Positions 25,835-33,850 of a stretch of 52,457 nucleotides of DNA are shown here, in pieces. The stretch covers positions 1-52,457 of the forward strand of contig NZ_JADYVD010000053.1 of NCBI RefSeq assembly GCF_020193575.1, in the 5' to 3' direction. Position 1 is the first letter of the stretch. Each line of letters starts with the position of its first letter. The notes under the pieces were generated by a model, which was given only the letters and a program-made list of their open reading frames with translations, was not told the origin of the DNA and did no database searches. The stretch comes from Ensifer sp. IC4062 (GTDB lineage Bacteria > Pseudomonadota > Alphaproteobacteria > Rhizobiales > Rhizobiaceae). The translations under genes were made by a program, and so were the position numbers.

Positions 25835-27067
25835 ATGTCACTGACAGACGATTCCCGTGGGGGATCAACGCAACCGGACGTGATCGATCCAAGCGGCGGA
25901 GCGAACCAGACGCGCGTGCGCGCCTATAACGAGCGCCTGGTCATGTCGCTGGTCCGCCGCCACGGCAGTCTGTCGAAAGCGGACATCGCCCGGCGCTCCG
26001 GCCTCTCCGCCCAAACCGTTTCGGTCATCATGCGCGCGTTGGAACGCGACGGCCTCCTGATCCGCGGCGCCCCGGTACGCGGCCGCGTGGGTCAGCCCTC
26101 GATCCCCATGCGCCTCAATCCCGACGCAGTCTACTCGTTCGGCGTCAAGATCGGCCGACGCAGCGCCGACCTGGTGCTAATGGATTTCGTCGGCAATATC
26201 CGGCTGCATCTGCATCAGATCCATACCTACCCGCTACCCGAGGACCTCGTCACTTTCATCGTCGGCGGTATCGAAAAACTCGAGCAGCAACTCGCGCCCG
26301 AGCAGCGCGCGCGGATCGCCGGCGTCGGTATCGCGACGCCATTCGAACTCTGGAACTGGGCCGAGGAAGTTGGAGCGCCACGGGAAGAAATGGACCGCTG
26401 GCGTGACGCGAACCTGCAGGCGGCCGTGGCCGCGCAGATACGCCACCCGGTCTTTCTGCAGAACGACGGAACGAGCGCCTGCGGAGCGGAACTCGCCTTC
26501 GGCGTTGGCTCGAGTTACCCCGATTTCGTCTATTTCTATATCGGCTCCTTCATCGGCGGCGGGATCGTCCTCAACTCCGCCCTCTTTTCCGGGCGAACCG
26601 GGACCGCAGGCGCGGTCGGCCCGCTGCCGGTCTCGGGCAAGGACGGCAAGTCCACGCAATTGCTGAAGATCGCTTCAGTCTTCGTGCTTGAAAACCTCCT
26701 GCGCGAGCGCGGCATCGATCCGCAGCCGCTCTGGTATTCGGCGGACGATTGGATCGATTTCGGCGAACCGCTCGAGATTTGGATCCAGGACACTGCCGCG
26801 GCCCTTGCTCAGGCCGTTGTGTCCGCCGCATCGATCCTAGATTTCTCCGCGGCAGTCATCGATGGCGGCTTTCCCCCCTGGGTGCGGACGCGCATCCTTG
26901 CGGCGACACGCCGGGCCCTGCAAACGCTCGACCTCCAGGGCGTGACAGTCCCGGATCTCGTCGAAGGCGCGGTCGGAAGCCACGCCCGGGCGATCGGCGG
27001 CGCGAGCCTTCCGCTGTTTTCCCGTTATCTCTTGGACACCAATGTCCTCTTCAAGGAGCTTAGTTGA
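25835..27067 (+). CDS. frcR: ROK-family transcriptional regulator FrcR
   Basis: A 410-residue regulator. The MarR-like winged helix (about 30-90) reads RRHGSLSKADIARRSGLSAQTVSVIMRAL, followed by RGRVGQPSIPMRLNPDAVYSFGV and a ROK domain. The domain has an ATPase-like glycine loop YIGSFIGGGIVLN and an NDGTSACGAEL segment. The usual ROK zinc motif (CxCGxxGC) is not evident, as in several non-kinase ROK repressors. Start 25835 follows GGGAGGAG; an upstream extension of 27 codons lacks a ribosome site. It is divergent from frcB and a likely repressor of it. It overlaps fucU by one base. Confidence 0.9.
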   Translation: MSLTDDSRGGSTQPDVIDPSGGANQTRVRAYNERLVMSLVRRHGSLSKADIARRSGLSAQTVSVIMRALERDGLLIRGAPVRGRVGQPSIPMRLNPDAVYSFGVKIGRRSADLVLMDFVGNIRLHLHQIHTYPLPEDLVTFIVGGIEKLEQQLAPEQRARIAGVGIATPFELWNWAEEVGAPREEMDRWRDANLQAAVAAQIRHPVFLQNDGTSACGAELAFGVGSSYPDFVYFYIGSFIGGGIVLNSALFSGRTGTAGAVGPLPVSGKDGKSTQLLKIASVFVLENLLRERGIDPQPLWYSADDWIDFGEPLEIWIQDTAAALAQAVVSAASILDFSAAVIDGGFPPWVRTRILAATRRALQTLDLQGVTVPDLVEGAVGSHARAIGGASLPLFSRYLLDTNVLFKELS

Positions 27068-27495
27068 TGCTGAAAGGAATAAACCCGCTGCTCAGCCCGG
27101 AACTTCTCGCGGCACTGCGGGCAATGGGTCACGGCGACGAGATCGCGCTCGTCGACGGCAATTATCCGGGCCAGGAGCACGCGCGTCGCCTCGTCCGCCT
27201 CGACGGACACAGCCTCGTCCCGGTGCTCGACGCGATCTTAAGCGTCCTGCCGATCGACGATTTCGTGCCCGAAGCTATCTTCCGCGCCACCGTCAAACAG
27301 GATAAACAGGCGCTCGACCCCGTTCATCAGGAAATCATCGAATGCTGCGGCAGGCATGAGCCGTCACGCACCGTCGTGCCGCTGCTCGGTGCCGACTTCT
27401 ATCCGCGCGTGAGGGCCGCCCACACGGTCGTGCAGACCAGCGAACCGCGCCTTTATGGCAACGTCATTCTCCGCAAGGGCGTCATCTATCCCTGA
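27067..27495 (+). CDS. FucU/RbsD-type sugar mutarotase
   Basis: A 142-residue member of the RbsD/FucU family, which interconverts anomers of fucose or ribose and speeds entry into metabolism. MGHGDEIALVDGNYPG carries the conserved His and Asp, and PRLYGNVILRKGVI has the Tyr-Gly-Asn of the FucU type. AAGGAG at 27054-27059 serves ATG 27067, which overlaps the frcR stop (TGATG). Coupling with frcR suggests the enzyme handles a sugar imported by the frc system, probably by changing its anomeric form. The exact sugar is not readable. Confidence 0.85.
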   Translation: MLKGINPLLSPELLAALRAMGHGDEIALVDGNYPGQEHARRLVRLDGHSLVPVLDAILSVLPIDDFVPEAIFRATVKQDKQALDPVHQEIIECCGRHEPSRTVVPLLGADFYPRVRAAHTVVQTSEPRLYGNVILRKGVIYP

Positions 27496-27513
27496 CATCA
27501 CGCAACGATGCAA

Positions 27514-27545
27514 AAACCCGCCGAGACGGCCGGCGGGCTCTTTGT
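27514..27545. terminator. Bidirectional terminator between fucU-type gene and doxX
   Basis: Stem CCCGCCG / CGGCGGG (27517-27523, 27531-27537). On the minus strand it is followed by TTTTTG, a proper intrinsic terminator for doxX; on the plus strand by CTCTTTGTCTT, a weaker one. Confidence 0.8.
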
Positions 27546-27571
27546 CTTGAACGGAAACGTTTCGTCGCACC

Positions 27572-28012
27572 TTATGCGGTGGCGAGGGCCTTTCCAGTGC
27601 GGGCATCGACCGAAAGCGCGCCCGGACCAAAGGCGGCGAGCACCAGGAAGGCACCGGCGATCGTGATATTTTTCATCAGCATGATCTGGTTGAAGACGGT
27701 CAGCAGGCCATTGGCAGCCGGCGGGAAGTCCGGAACGTTGATGGCACCGTTGTGGAAGACGAGACCGGTAACCAGGCAAAAAGCCGCCAGCAGATAGGAC
27801 GCAATGCGCGTCTGGAAGCCGACGAGGACTGCGACACCCGCGACCAGCTCAAACAGGCCGGCGAGGTAGGCGAGTGCTGTTGCAGCCGGCCATCCGGCGC
27901 CGGTGATCATGCCGGCAGTTGCCGCCGGGTCGGTCAGCTTACCGAAGCCGGACATGATGAACATGATCGAAAGGAGGATGCGCCCGATGAGGACGATGAC
28001 ATTCTGAGACAT
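27572..28012 (-). CDS. DoxX family membrane protein
   Basis: A 146-residue four-helix membrane protein starting MSQNVIVLIGRILLSIMFI. DoxX signatures are SGFGKLTDPAATAGMI after helix 1, LAGLFELVAGVAVLVGF in helix 2 and GLVFHNGAINVPDF further on. Family members are thought to take part in quinone-linked redox chemistry or membrane redox stress; the specific role is unknown. Start 28012 was chosen at the first Met before helix 1, with AGGAG just upstream. It is divergent from clr. Confidence 0.85.
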   Translation of the reverse strand: MSQNVIVLIGRILLSIMFIMSGFGKLTDPAATAGMITGAGWPAATALAYLAGLFELVAGVAVLVGFQTRIASYLLAAFCLVTGLVFHNGAINVPDFPPAANGLLTVFNQIMLMKNITIAGAFLVLAAFGPGALSVDARTGKALATA

Positions 28013-28228
28013 GCGCGAGGCTCCTGTTGGAAACGTATTGAGAGCAGAAATATCAGCATTTTCAAAAACATCTAGCTCCACAACGACGACAGATCGTTCA
28101 CAATGTGGAGACAGACGCACCCTATCGTCAACCGGCGCCTGGTTCAAACAACTCTTTTCTGTTGCAAGGAAGGACGGACTGGGTGAAGAATTTTAAGCGC
28201 TTTGCAAGGGGAACGCAGGGGAGAACTC

Positions 28229-28933
28229 ATGAGCGAAGTCAACAGGAGCCCGGCCTTCTGGCGATCCTTTCCGATTTTCGAGGAGTTCGACAAGGAGACG
28301 CTGATGGAGCTCGCCGGTATCGCCACGTACCGGAGATGGCCGGCAGGCACGGTCATCTTCCAGCGCGGCGACGAGGGCAACTACATGGTTGTCGTGGTTT
28401 CCGGCCGCATCAAGCTCTCGCTTTTCACACCTCAGGGGCGCGAATTGATGCTGCGTCAGCATGAGGGCGGCGCACTCTTTGGCGAAATGGCTCTGCTCGA
28501 CGGCCAGCCGCGGTCGGCCGATGCGACGGCGGTCATCGCGTCGGAAGGCTACGTGATCGGCAAGAAGCCTTTTCTCGATCTCATCATCCACAGGCCGCAG
28601 ATCGCCGAGTCTGTGATCCGCTTCCTCTGCGCGCAGCTTCGCGATACCACAGAGCGGCTGGAAACGATCGCACTCTACGACCTCAACGCTCGCGTTGCCC
28701 GGTTCTTTCTGACAACGCTCAAACAGATCCACGGCCAGGAGCTTCCTAGCAGCGCCAATCTGCGTCTGACCTTGAGCCAGACCGACATTGCCGCCATTCT
28801 CGGAGCGAGCCGGCCAAAGGTGAATCGCGCCATTCTGTCGCTTGAGGAATGCGGAGCGCTGAAGCGCACGGACGGCATCATTTGCTGCAACGTCGATCGC
28901 CTCCTGAATGTCGCCGATCCCGAGGAGGGCTAG
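28229..28933 (+). CDS. clr: Crp/Fnr-family cyclic-nucleotide receptor Clr
   Basis: Cytoplasmic cAMP-responsive transcription regulator, 234 residues. The cyclic-nucleotide domain (about 15-130) has the phosphate-binding cassette FGEMALLDGQPRSADATA (84-101), with Glu86, Arg95 and Ser96 in the positions that bind cAMP in Crp. There are no N-terminal Fe-S cysteines, so it is not an Fnr/FixK type. The C-terminal winged helix reads LTLSQTDIAAILGASRPKVNRAI. It is followed 5 bases later by a CHASE2 adenylate cyclase. This is the arrangement of clr-cyaD1 of S. meliloti as I recall it. Start 28229 has AGGGGAG upstream. Confidence 0.85.
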   Translation: MSEVNRSPAFWRSFPIFEEFDKETLMELAGIATYRRWPAGTVIFQRGDEGNYMVVVVSGRIKLSLFTPQGRELMLRQHEGGALFGEMALLDGQPRSADATAVIASEGYVIGKKPFLDLIIHRPQIAESVIRFLCAQLRDTTERLETIALYDLNARVARFFLTTLKQIHGQELPSSANLRLTLSQTDIAAILGASRPKVNRAILSLEECGALKRTDGIICCNVDRLLNVADPEEG

Positions 28934-28938
28934 CTCGG

Positions 28939-30819
28939 TTGCGTGCGAAGCACCGCCGCCGCCATCGCGTCACCCCGCTCTTCGGCGGGATCATCGCAAG
29001 CCTGGCGGCGGCACTGCTTCTCCATTTCTATGGCGAGACCGTCCTCAAAACCCCGCGCGAGCTTTTCTTCGACAATCTCACGCAATGGGTGACTTCGCCC
29101 CGGTCATCGGACATCACCGTTATCGACGTCGATCGCAAGGCGCATGTGGCGCTGGGATCCGGAAACTGGGACCGGGCGGCGACAGCAGCGCTGATATCGC
29201 GGCTGGCCGCGGCGCGAGCGAAGGTGATCGCGGTCGATTTCGTCTTCAGCTCCGATTGCGAGGCTGACGCCGCCGGCAATCTCGCACTTGCTTCCGCGAT
29301 CGCGGAGGCGCCTGTCGTTCTAGGGTTTCTCGCCGCGGACCGTGCCCTGGAGCATCCGCGTCCCGTTCCTCCGCTCGCGCTCAGACGCCCGCTTGCGGTG
29401 CCGGAGCCGTGGTTCATTGCCGGCGCGGAAACATCCTGCCCAGCGTTCATGGATCGGTCCAGGGCGGCGGCGACTGGCTTCCTCGTCGGTGACGAGGATG
29501 CGCGCGTGCGGCGGGCGCAGGCTTTCGCGATCCTCGGCAACGACGCCTACCCCGCACTCGCAATCGAAGCCGGACGGCTCGCAGCCGGGAGCAGCACGCC
29601 GGTACTCGGCGGCGAGCCAGCCTGGCTCAGGCTCGATCACGCCATCATCCCCCTGGACGAGGCCGGAAACTTGCGCTTCGTGGCAAGCTCGGAAGATGCA
29701 ATTGCCGCGCGCACCCTCTCGGCGGCCGACGTCATGGCAAACACGGCCGATCGGCACCGCCTTGCGGGCAAACTGGTCTTCATCGGCAGCAGCATGCCTA
29801 GTCTCGGCGGGCTGAGGCCCAGCGCCTCGATGCCGCTTCAGCCTTCGGTGCAGATCCACGCCGACATCGCCAATGCCGTCATCACCGGCTTCGTTCCCTA
29901 TCGCTATGGCGGGCTGCCGCTCCTGGAAGCCTTGTTCAGCTTTGCGGCCGGCACACTTGCAGCCGTTGGCGCGACGCGGCTTCGGCCGCTCGCAACGCTC
30001 GCCCTCGGTCTCCTCGCGCTACTGTTAGTCGTCGCCGGCGCCGCCGGGATTTATGCCGTGACCGGCTGGCTCGTCGATGCCTTCGGTATCGGTGCGGCGC
30101 TCATTGCTGTGCTCGTGGTGACGAGTGCGCTGCAACTCGCCCACGTGCGCCGCGCCGAGGCGATCGCTCGGCAGAAATTTTCGCAGTACCTGCCGCAATC
30201 CGTTGTCGCGCGTTACATCGACCAGCCGAATGCCGGCCGCGTGGCGGGCGAGGAACGTGTGGTCACCGCGCTCTTCACCGATATCGAGGGATTCTCGACG
30301 CTCGCCCACAAGCTCGGCCCTCGCGAGCTCGTAGCGCTCCTCGACGTCTATTTCGCGGAGGTGAACGCGCTCGTCTCCCAGCACGGCGGCATGGTCGACA
30401 AAGTGGTCGGCGATGCCGTGCACGCGCTCTTCAACGCGCCAGAAGATCTCGACAATCACGTCAACAAGGCGATCGAATGCGCCGTGGCGATCCACGCCTT
30501 GACCGAAGAAATGCGGAGGCGGTCGAAATTTGCAGAAAACCGTTTCGGCCGAACCCGGATCGGCGTCGAAACGGGGCCTGCCGTCCTTGGCGAGGTGGGC
30601 GCGGGCGGCAAGCTCGACTACACCGCTCATGGCGACGCAGTGAACCTGGCGGCGCGGCTTCAGGACGCGAACAAATTCCTCGGAACGGCAATCTGCATCG
30701 GGCCGGCGGCGGCGGCGCAATCGGACGTGCCTCTTCGAGCGCTCGGACGCCATGATATCCGCGGTTTCGGACCGATGGAGCTCTTCACAGTCGCTGGCAC
30801 GCCATCGCCAGCAGAGTGA
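28939..30819 (+). CDS. cyaD1: CHASE2-domain receptor adenylate cyclase (CyaD1-like)
   Basis: Makes 3',5'-cAMP from ATP, 626 residues. The start is probably TTG 28939, with GAGGAGGG 10 bases upstream and the clr stop 5 bases before. One membrane segment (about 13-33) precedes a periplasmic CHASE2 domain (about 40-315, SSDITVIDVDRKA..AKVIAVDFVFSSDCEADA). Two or three more membrane segments follow (315-410), then a class III cyclase domain (about 440-600). The domain has metal-binding Asp in TALFTDIEGFS and VVGDAVHALF and the catalytic Asn/Arg region DYTAHGDAVNLAARL. Coupled expression with clr suggests sensor and receptor are made together. S. meliloti CyaD1 responds to a plant signal during nodulation (established knowledge); the name here rests on synteny. 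Confidence 0.85.
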   Translation: MRAKHRRRHRVTPLFGGIIASLAAALLLHFYGETVLKTPRELFFDNLTQWVTSPRSSDITVIDVDRKAHVALGSGNWDRAATAALISRLAAARAKVIAVDFVFSSDCEADAAGNLALASAIAEAPVVLGFLAADRALEHPRPVPPLALRRPLAVPEPWFIAGAETSCPAFMDRSRAAATGFLVGDEDARVRRAQAFAILGNDAYPALAIEAGRLAAGSSTPVLGGEPAWLRLDHAIIPLDEAGNLRFVASSEDAIAARTLSAADVMANTADRHRLAGKLVFIGSSMPSLGGLRPSASMPLQPSVQIHADIANAVITGFVPYRYGGLPLLEALFSFAAGTLAAVGATRLRPLATLALGLLALLLVVAGAAGIYAVTGWLVDAFGIGAALIAVLVVTSALQLAHVRRAEAIARQKFSQYLPQSVVARYIDQPNAGRVAGEERVVTALFTDIEGFSTLAHKLGPRELVALLDVYFAEVNALVSQHGGMVDKVVGDAVHALFNAPEDLDNHVNKAIECAVAIHALTEEMRRRSKFAENRFGRTRIGVETGPAVLGEVGAGGKLDYTAHGDAVNLAARLQDANKFLGTAICIGPAAAAQSDVPLRALGRHDIRGFGPMELFTVAGTPSPAE

Positions 30820-30831
30820 CGGCGAGCGCGA

Positions 30832-31446
30832 CTACAGGCCGACGCTCGCATAGGCTTCCCGGATGCGGGCCTGCCCCCAGTTCGTCGGCTCCGATGGTGC
30901 CGCGCCGGGCCGGTCGAAATCGACGCCCTGGCCGGCTGTAACCGTGCGTCTCACACCGCCGCCCTGGACCGAAACCGCTCCGCGCTCCACGAAGACGGCG
31001 AACGCCGCCCGGCTCGGGCCGCAGAAGAATTTCGTGCCGCGCACGCCGATCATCCCGAAAGCCGTGCGCACTGCCACGTCCACCTTCGAAAGCCCTTCCG
31101 GCCGGTCGAACACCATCCGGCCGAGACCAAGCTCGAGCGTGCCGCCCTGACCGGCGATGAAGCTGTCAATCAAGAGTTCCGTTTGCGGGCCGAGCAGGAT
31201 ACGGGTTTCGCTGAGCGCCAGATCGGCGAAGCTGTTGGTGCTCGTTGACACATAGTCGTTGTCGAGAACGTCACCACCAACGGCAAGCCGCGCCTCGTCC
31301 TCTCCCTGCCGACGGCGAACATTGCCGCGTATCTTCTCTGCCTTGCCGACCACGGAATTGGGCGCCGCGTGCGCCGATCGGCCGGCGATCGCCGTCAGCA
31401 TCAGGCCGCCGACAAAGATCCGCCTCTTCACAAATATCTGCCGCAT
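30832..31446 (-). CDS. FecR-domain periplasmic protein
   Basis: A 204-residue protein with a signal peptide (MRQIFVKRRIFVGGLMLTAIAGRSAHA). A FecR-like beta domain follows: VVGKAEKIRGNVRRRQ..GGDVLDNDYVSTSTNSFADLAL, then TAFGMIGVRGTKFF and a C-terminal VFVERGAVSVQGGG. Stand-alone FecR-domain proteins of this kind are often secreted partners of CHASE2 cyclases, which fits the convergent cyclase gene next door. I start it at 31446 (Met before the signal peptide). It is divergent from the Sel1 gene with the Clr box between them, so Clr might affect both. Molecular role unknown. Confidence 0.8.
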   Translation of the reverse strand: MRQIFVKRRIFVGGLMLTAIAGRSAHAAPNSVVGKAEKIRGNVRRRQGEDEARLAVGGDVLDNDYVSTSTNSFADLALSETRILLGPQTELLIDSFIAGQGGTLELGLGRMVFDRPEGLSKVDVAVRTAFGMIGVRGTKFFCGPSRAAFAVFVERGAVSVQGGGVRRTVTAGQGVDFDRPGAAPSEPTNWGQARIREAYASVGL

Positions 31447-31596
31447 CGGCTTTCTCGCTGCCTCGGGCAACGCTCCCTGTTCGAGCCTCGGGCTTCTCCG
31501 AGGATAACCGCACGCATAGGCGAAGCAAGACGCATCTCGCCTTTGCACGATGCAGACGCTCTTCCCGCAACTGCGCCGCCCGATACGAAGCGCCGC

Positions 31597-31612
31597 TGTT
31601 TCCCCAGGAACA
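31597..31612 (+). promoter_or_regulatory. Clr box (Crp-type operator)
   Basis: TGTTTCCCCAGGAACA satisfies every position of the Clr consensus HGTYHC-N4-GRWACA as I recall it. A possible -10 TAGGAT at 31634-31639 would place the start near 31646. The box centre would then be at about -41.5, the class II activation position, in front of the Sel1-repeat gene at 31664. Confidence 0.75.
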
Positions 31613-31663
31613 GGCCCGCCGCCACGACCGCCCTAGGATCAGAGTACGAAGAGGGAAACCATT

Positions 31664-32524
31664 ATGAGCAATCGCATCAATCAGTGCATTCGCATCGCCA
31701 ACGTCCTGCTATTGGCGGCTATCATGCTCCTTTCGTTTGCTGCGATCGCGCTGCCCGCCGCGCGCGCCGCCGATCTGACCGCCGCCGAACAGTGCGACCG
31801 GGAAGCCGGCAGCGAATTCGACCTGGAGCGGAACCGGTCGTTCCCGACCGTTTCCACGGAAGACATACGCATCGGCATCGCGCTCTCCGCCTGCCGCGAA
31901 GCCTACAACCAGAACGGCGATGCGCGCATACAATTCCAGCTCGCGCGTATCCTCGACAAAGCCGGGCAAAAAATCCAGTCGCGCCGTATCCTCGAAGAAG
32001 CCGCGCGCAACGGTCATGCGCTGGCCATGGTGAATTACGGCGCACTGCTTGCCGAGGCGGGCGGAGCGGAAACGTCGTTCGACCTCTACCAGCGAGCGGC
32101 GGCAGCCGGTAACATCCTCGCCGCCTACAATCTCGGTGTCGCCTATCGCGACGGTGTCGGCATCACCGCTGACGGCGCGCTTGCAGTCCGCTGGTTCGAG
32201 CGGGCGTCGCTCGCCGGCGACGATGTCGCCGCCTTCAACCTCGCGGTGATGCTGGACGAGGGCAAGGCGGTGCCCGAAGACAATCTTGAGGCCGCGAAAT
32301 TCTACGGTCTCGCCGCCGAGCGCGGCAATGTCGATGCGATGATCAACCTCGGCCTGATGTTCGAAAGCGGCGAAGGCGTGCGGCGCAATCCTGTCGCCGC
32401 CTACGAACTGTTCAGGCAAGCAGCCGACCGAGGCGACCCGCTCGGCCAGCAGAAGCTCGACCCGATTGCCACGGGCAGCGTTTTGCGCATAGCCATGCTG
32501 GCAAAGATGGATAGGTCCAAATGA
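31664..32524 (+). CDS. Exported Sel1-repeat protein (Clr target)
   Basis: A 286-residue protein with a signal peptide or N-terminal anchor (about 11-36, VLLLAAIMLLSFAAIALPAARA). At least five Sel1/TPR-like helical repeats run from about 90 to 265, recognisable from YNLGVAYRDGVGI, FNLAVMLDEGKAV and INLGLMFESGEGV. Such solenoids mediate protein-protein contacts, here in the periplasm. A near-perfect Clr box lies 52 bases before the ATG, matching what is known of the S. meliloti Clr target SMc02178 beside clr-cyaD1. The molecular function is unknown; the S. meliloti gene is used as a readout of plant-induced cAMP signalling. Confidence 0.85.
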   Translation: MSNRINQCIRIANVLLLAAIMLLSFAAIALPAARAADLTAAEQCDREAGSEFDLERNRSFPTVSTEDIRIGIALSACREAYNQNGDARIQFQLARILDKAGQKIQSRRILEEAARNGHALAMVNYGALLAEAGGAETSFDLYQRAAAAGNILAAYNLGVAYRDGVGITADGALAVRWFERASLAGDDVAAFNLAVMLDEGKAVPEDNLEAAKFYGLAAERGNVDAMINLGLMFESGEGVRRNPVAAYELFRQAADRGDPLGQQKLDPIATGSVLRIAMLAKMDRSK

Positions 32525-32572
32525 AGACGCCATGCTCACGCGGTTGGTTGGAATCGGCCGCGCGATCAGGCC

Positions 32573-33607
32573 TCAGCGGATCTCGCCCGCATGCGGCCCC
32601 CAGGTATCGGTCAGCGCAAAACCTTCGGCGAGCGGATCGAACGGATCAAGCGCCACCTGATGCAGTCCGAAGGTCCAGCCCCGACCGGAGATGGTCGGAA
32701 TGATCGCCGGTCGGCCGGCGACCGTCGTCACGCCTTCAAGCCCCACTTCGAACTCGGAGCCGATGATCGAACGGGATTTCAGCACGTCGCCCGGCTTCAC
32801 CTGGCCGCGCGCGTGGAGCGTCGCAAGGTTCGCCGAGCTGCCCGTGCCACAAGGAGAGCGATCGACACGGCCCGGCCACATCGTCGTACAGGTGCGAACC
32901 GTCCCGTCCGCCTCGGTGTCCCGGAACATCACATAGGCGACGCCGCTGATTTCGGGGATTTCTGGATGGACGATCGGGATCGTGCGGTTGACGAGATCCT
33001 TGAGCAGCATACCCGCCTCGACTAGCCGCCGAGCATTCGCTTTTTCGATCGTCGTGCCGATCTGGCGGACATCGACCAGCGCATAGAAGATGCCGCCGAA
33101 GCAGAGATCGAGGTTGATACGGCCCCATTCCGGGGTTTCGACCTCGACGTCCAGTTCCTGCACGAAGGACGGCACCATGGTGAGCTTCACCCTTTCGCAC
33201 CGTCCGTCGCGGCAGGTGGCCGTCGCCTTGACGAGGCCGGCCGCCGTGTCGAGCATCACCACCGTCTCAGGCTCCTTCATCTCGATCATGCCCGATTCGA
33301 GCAGCGCCGTCGTCACGCAGATCGAATTGGAGCCGGACATGGCATGGGCCTGATCCGCCTGGAGGATGATGAAGCCGGCATCGGCTTCCGGGCGCTTCGG
33401 CGGCACAAGCAGGTTGACCGACCCGATCGATCCGGAACGCGGCTCAAGGCAGAGGAAGCGACGGAGGCTGTCGTCGACCGTGTTGATGTGATTCAACTGC
33501 TCGGCGATCGAGTTGCCCGGGATTTTCGGCACGCCGCCGATCGCCACCTTGCCGATTTCGCCCTCGCAATGAACATCCAGCAACTGAATCGTTCGCTTCC
33601 ATCTCAT
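32573..33607 (-). CDS. Proline racemase-family epimerase (probable 4-hydroxyproline 2-epimerase)
   Basis: A 344-residue enzyme expected to epimerise trans-4-hydroxy-L-proline at C2, or to act on a related hydroxyproline. The second catalytic site is the usual DRSPCGTGSSA with Cys253. The first reads AMSGSNSICV, so Ser91 replaces the usual Cys of MCGHN-type racemases. Ser/Cys members can be epimerases or trans-3-hydroxyproline dehydratases, so the substrate is uncertain. The start at 33607 opens MRWKRTIQLLDVHCEGE. A perfect TGATATATCA-centred palindrome lies 61 bases upstream. No other hydroxyproline catabolic gene is in the window. The gene breaks the Sel1-spdA neighbourhood on the opposite strand. 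Confidence 0.8.
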   Translation of the reverse strand: MRWKRTIQLLDVHCEGEIGKVAIGGVPKIPGNSIAEQLNHINTVDDSLRRFLCLEPRSGSIGSVNLLVPPKRPEADAGFIILQADQAHAMSGSNSICVTTALLESGMIEMKEPETVVMLDTAAGLVKATATCRDGRCERVKLTMVPSFVQELDVEVETPEWGRINLDLCFGGIFYALVDVRQIGTTIEKANARRLVEAGMLLKDLVNRTIPIVHPEIPEISGVAYVMFRDTEADGTVRTCTTMWPGRVDRSPCGTGSSANLATLHARGQVKPGDVLKSRSIIGSEFEVGLEGVTTVAGRPAIIPTISGRGWTFGLHQVALDPFDPLAEGFALTDTWGPHAGEIR

Positions 33608-33667
33608 GACATGTCTCCGGATGTCGCGTCTTCCCGCCGTTAACCGACCTCGGCCGGGGCTGGCCCT

Positions 33668-33685
33668 TGCCTGATATATCAGGCA
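33668..33685. promoter_or_regulatory. GntR-type palindromic operator before the epimerase
   Basis: Perfect 18-bp palindrome TGCCTGATATATCAGGCA. The TGATATATCA core is typical of FCD-type GntR repressors of catabolic operons. It lies 61-78 bases upstream of the epimerase start; the regulator itself is not in the window. Confidence 0.6.
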
Positions 33686-33850
33686 GCGCGGTGATGCATA
33701 CAGCGTTCATTGACCTGCTGCAAGATGGGCGACGACACGCTCTCGGTAAGCCAATCCATGTCGCCCGCTTGCCCATTCACCCAAAGATGCCGCTTGACGG
33801 TAATGCCCCGACGCGGGAGCGTGAAAGTGGGGCCTATCACCGGAACGAGC

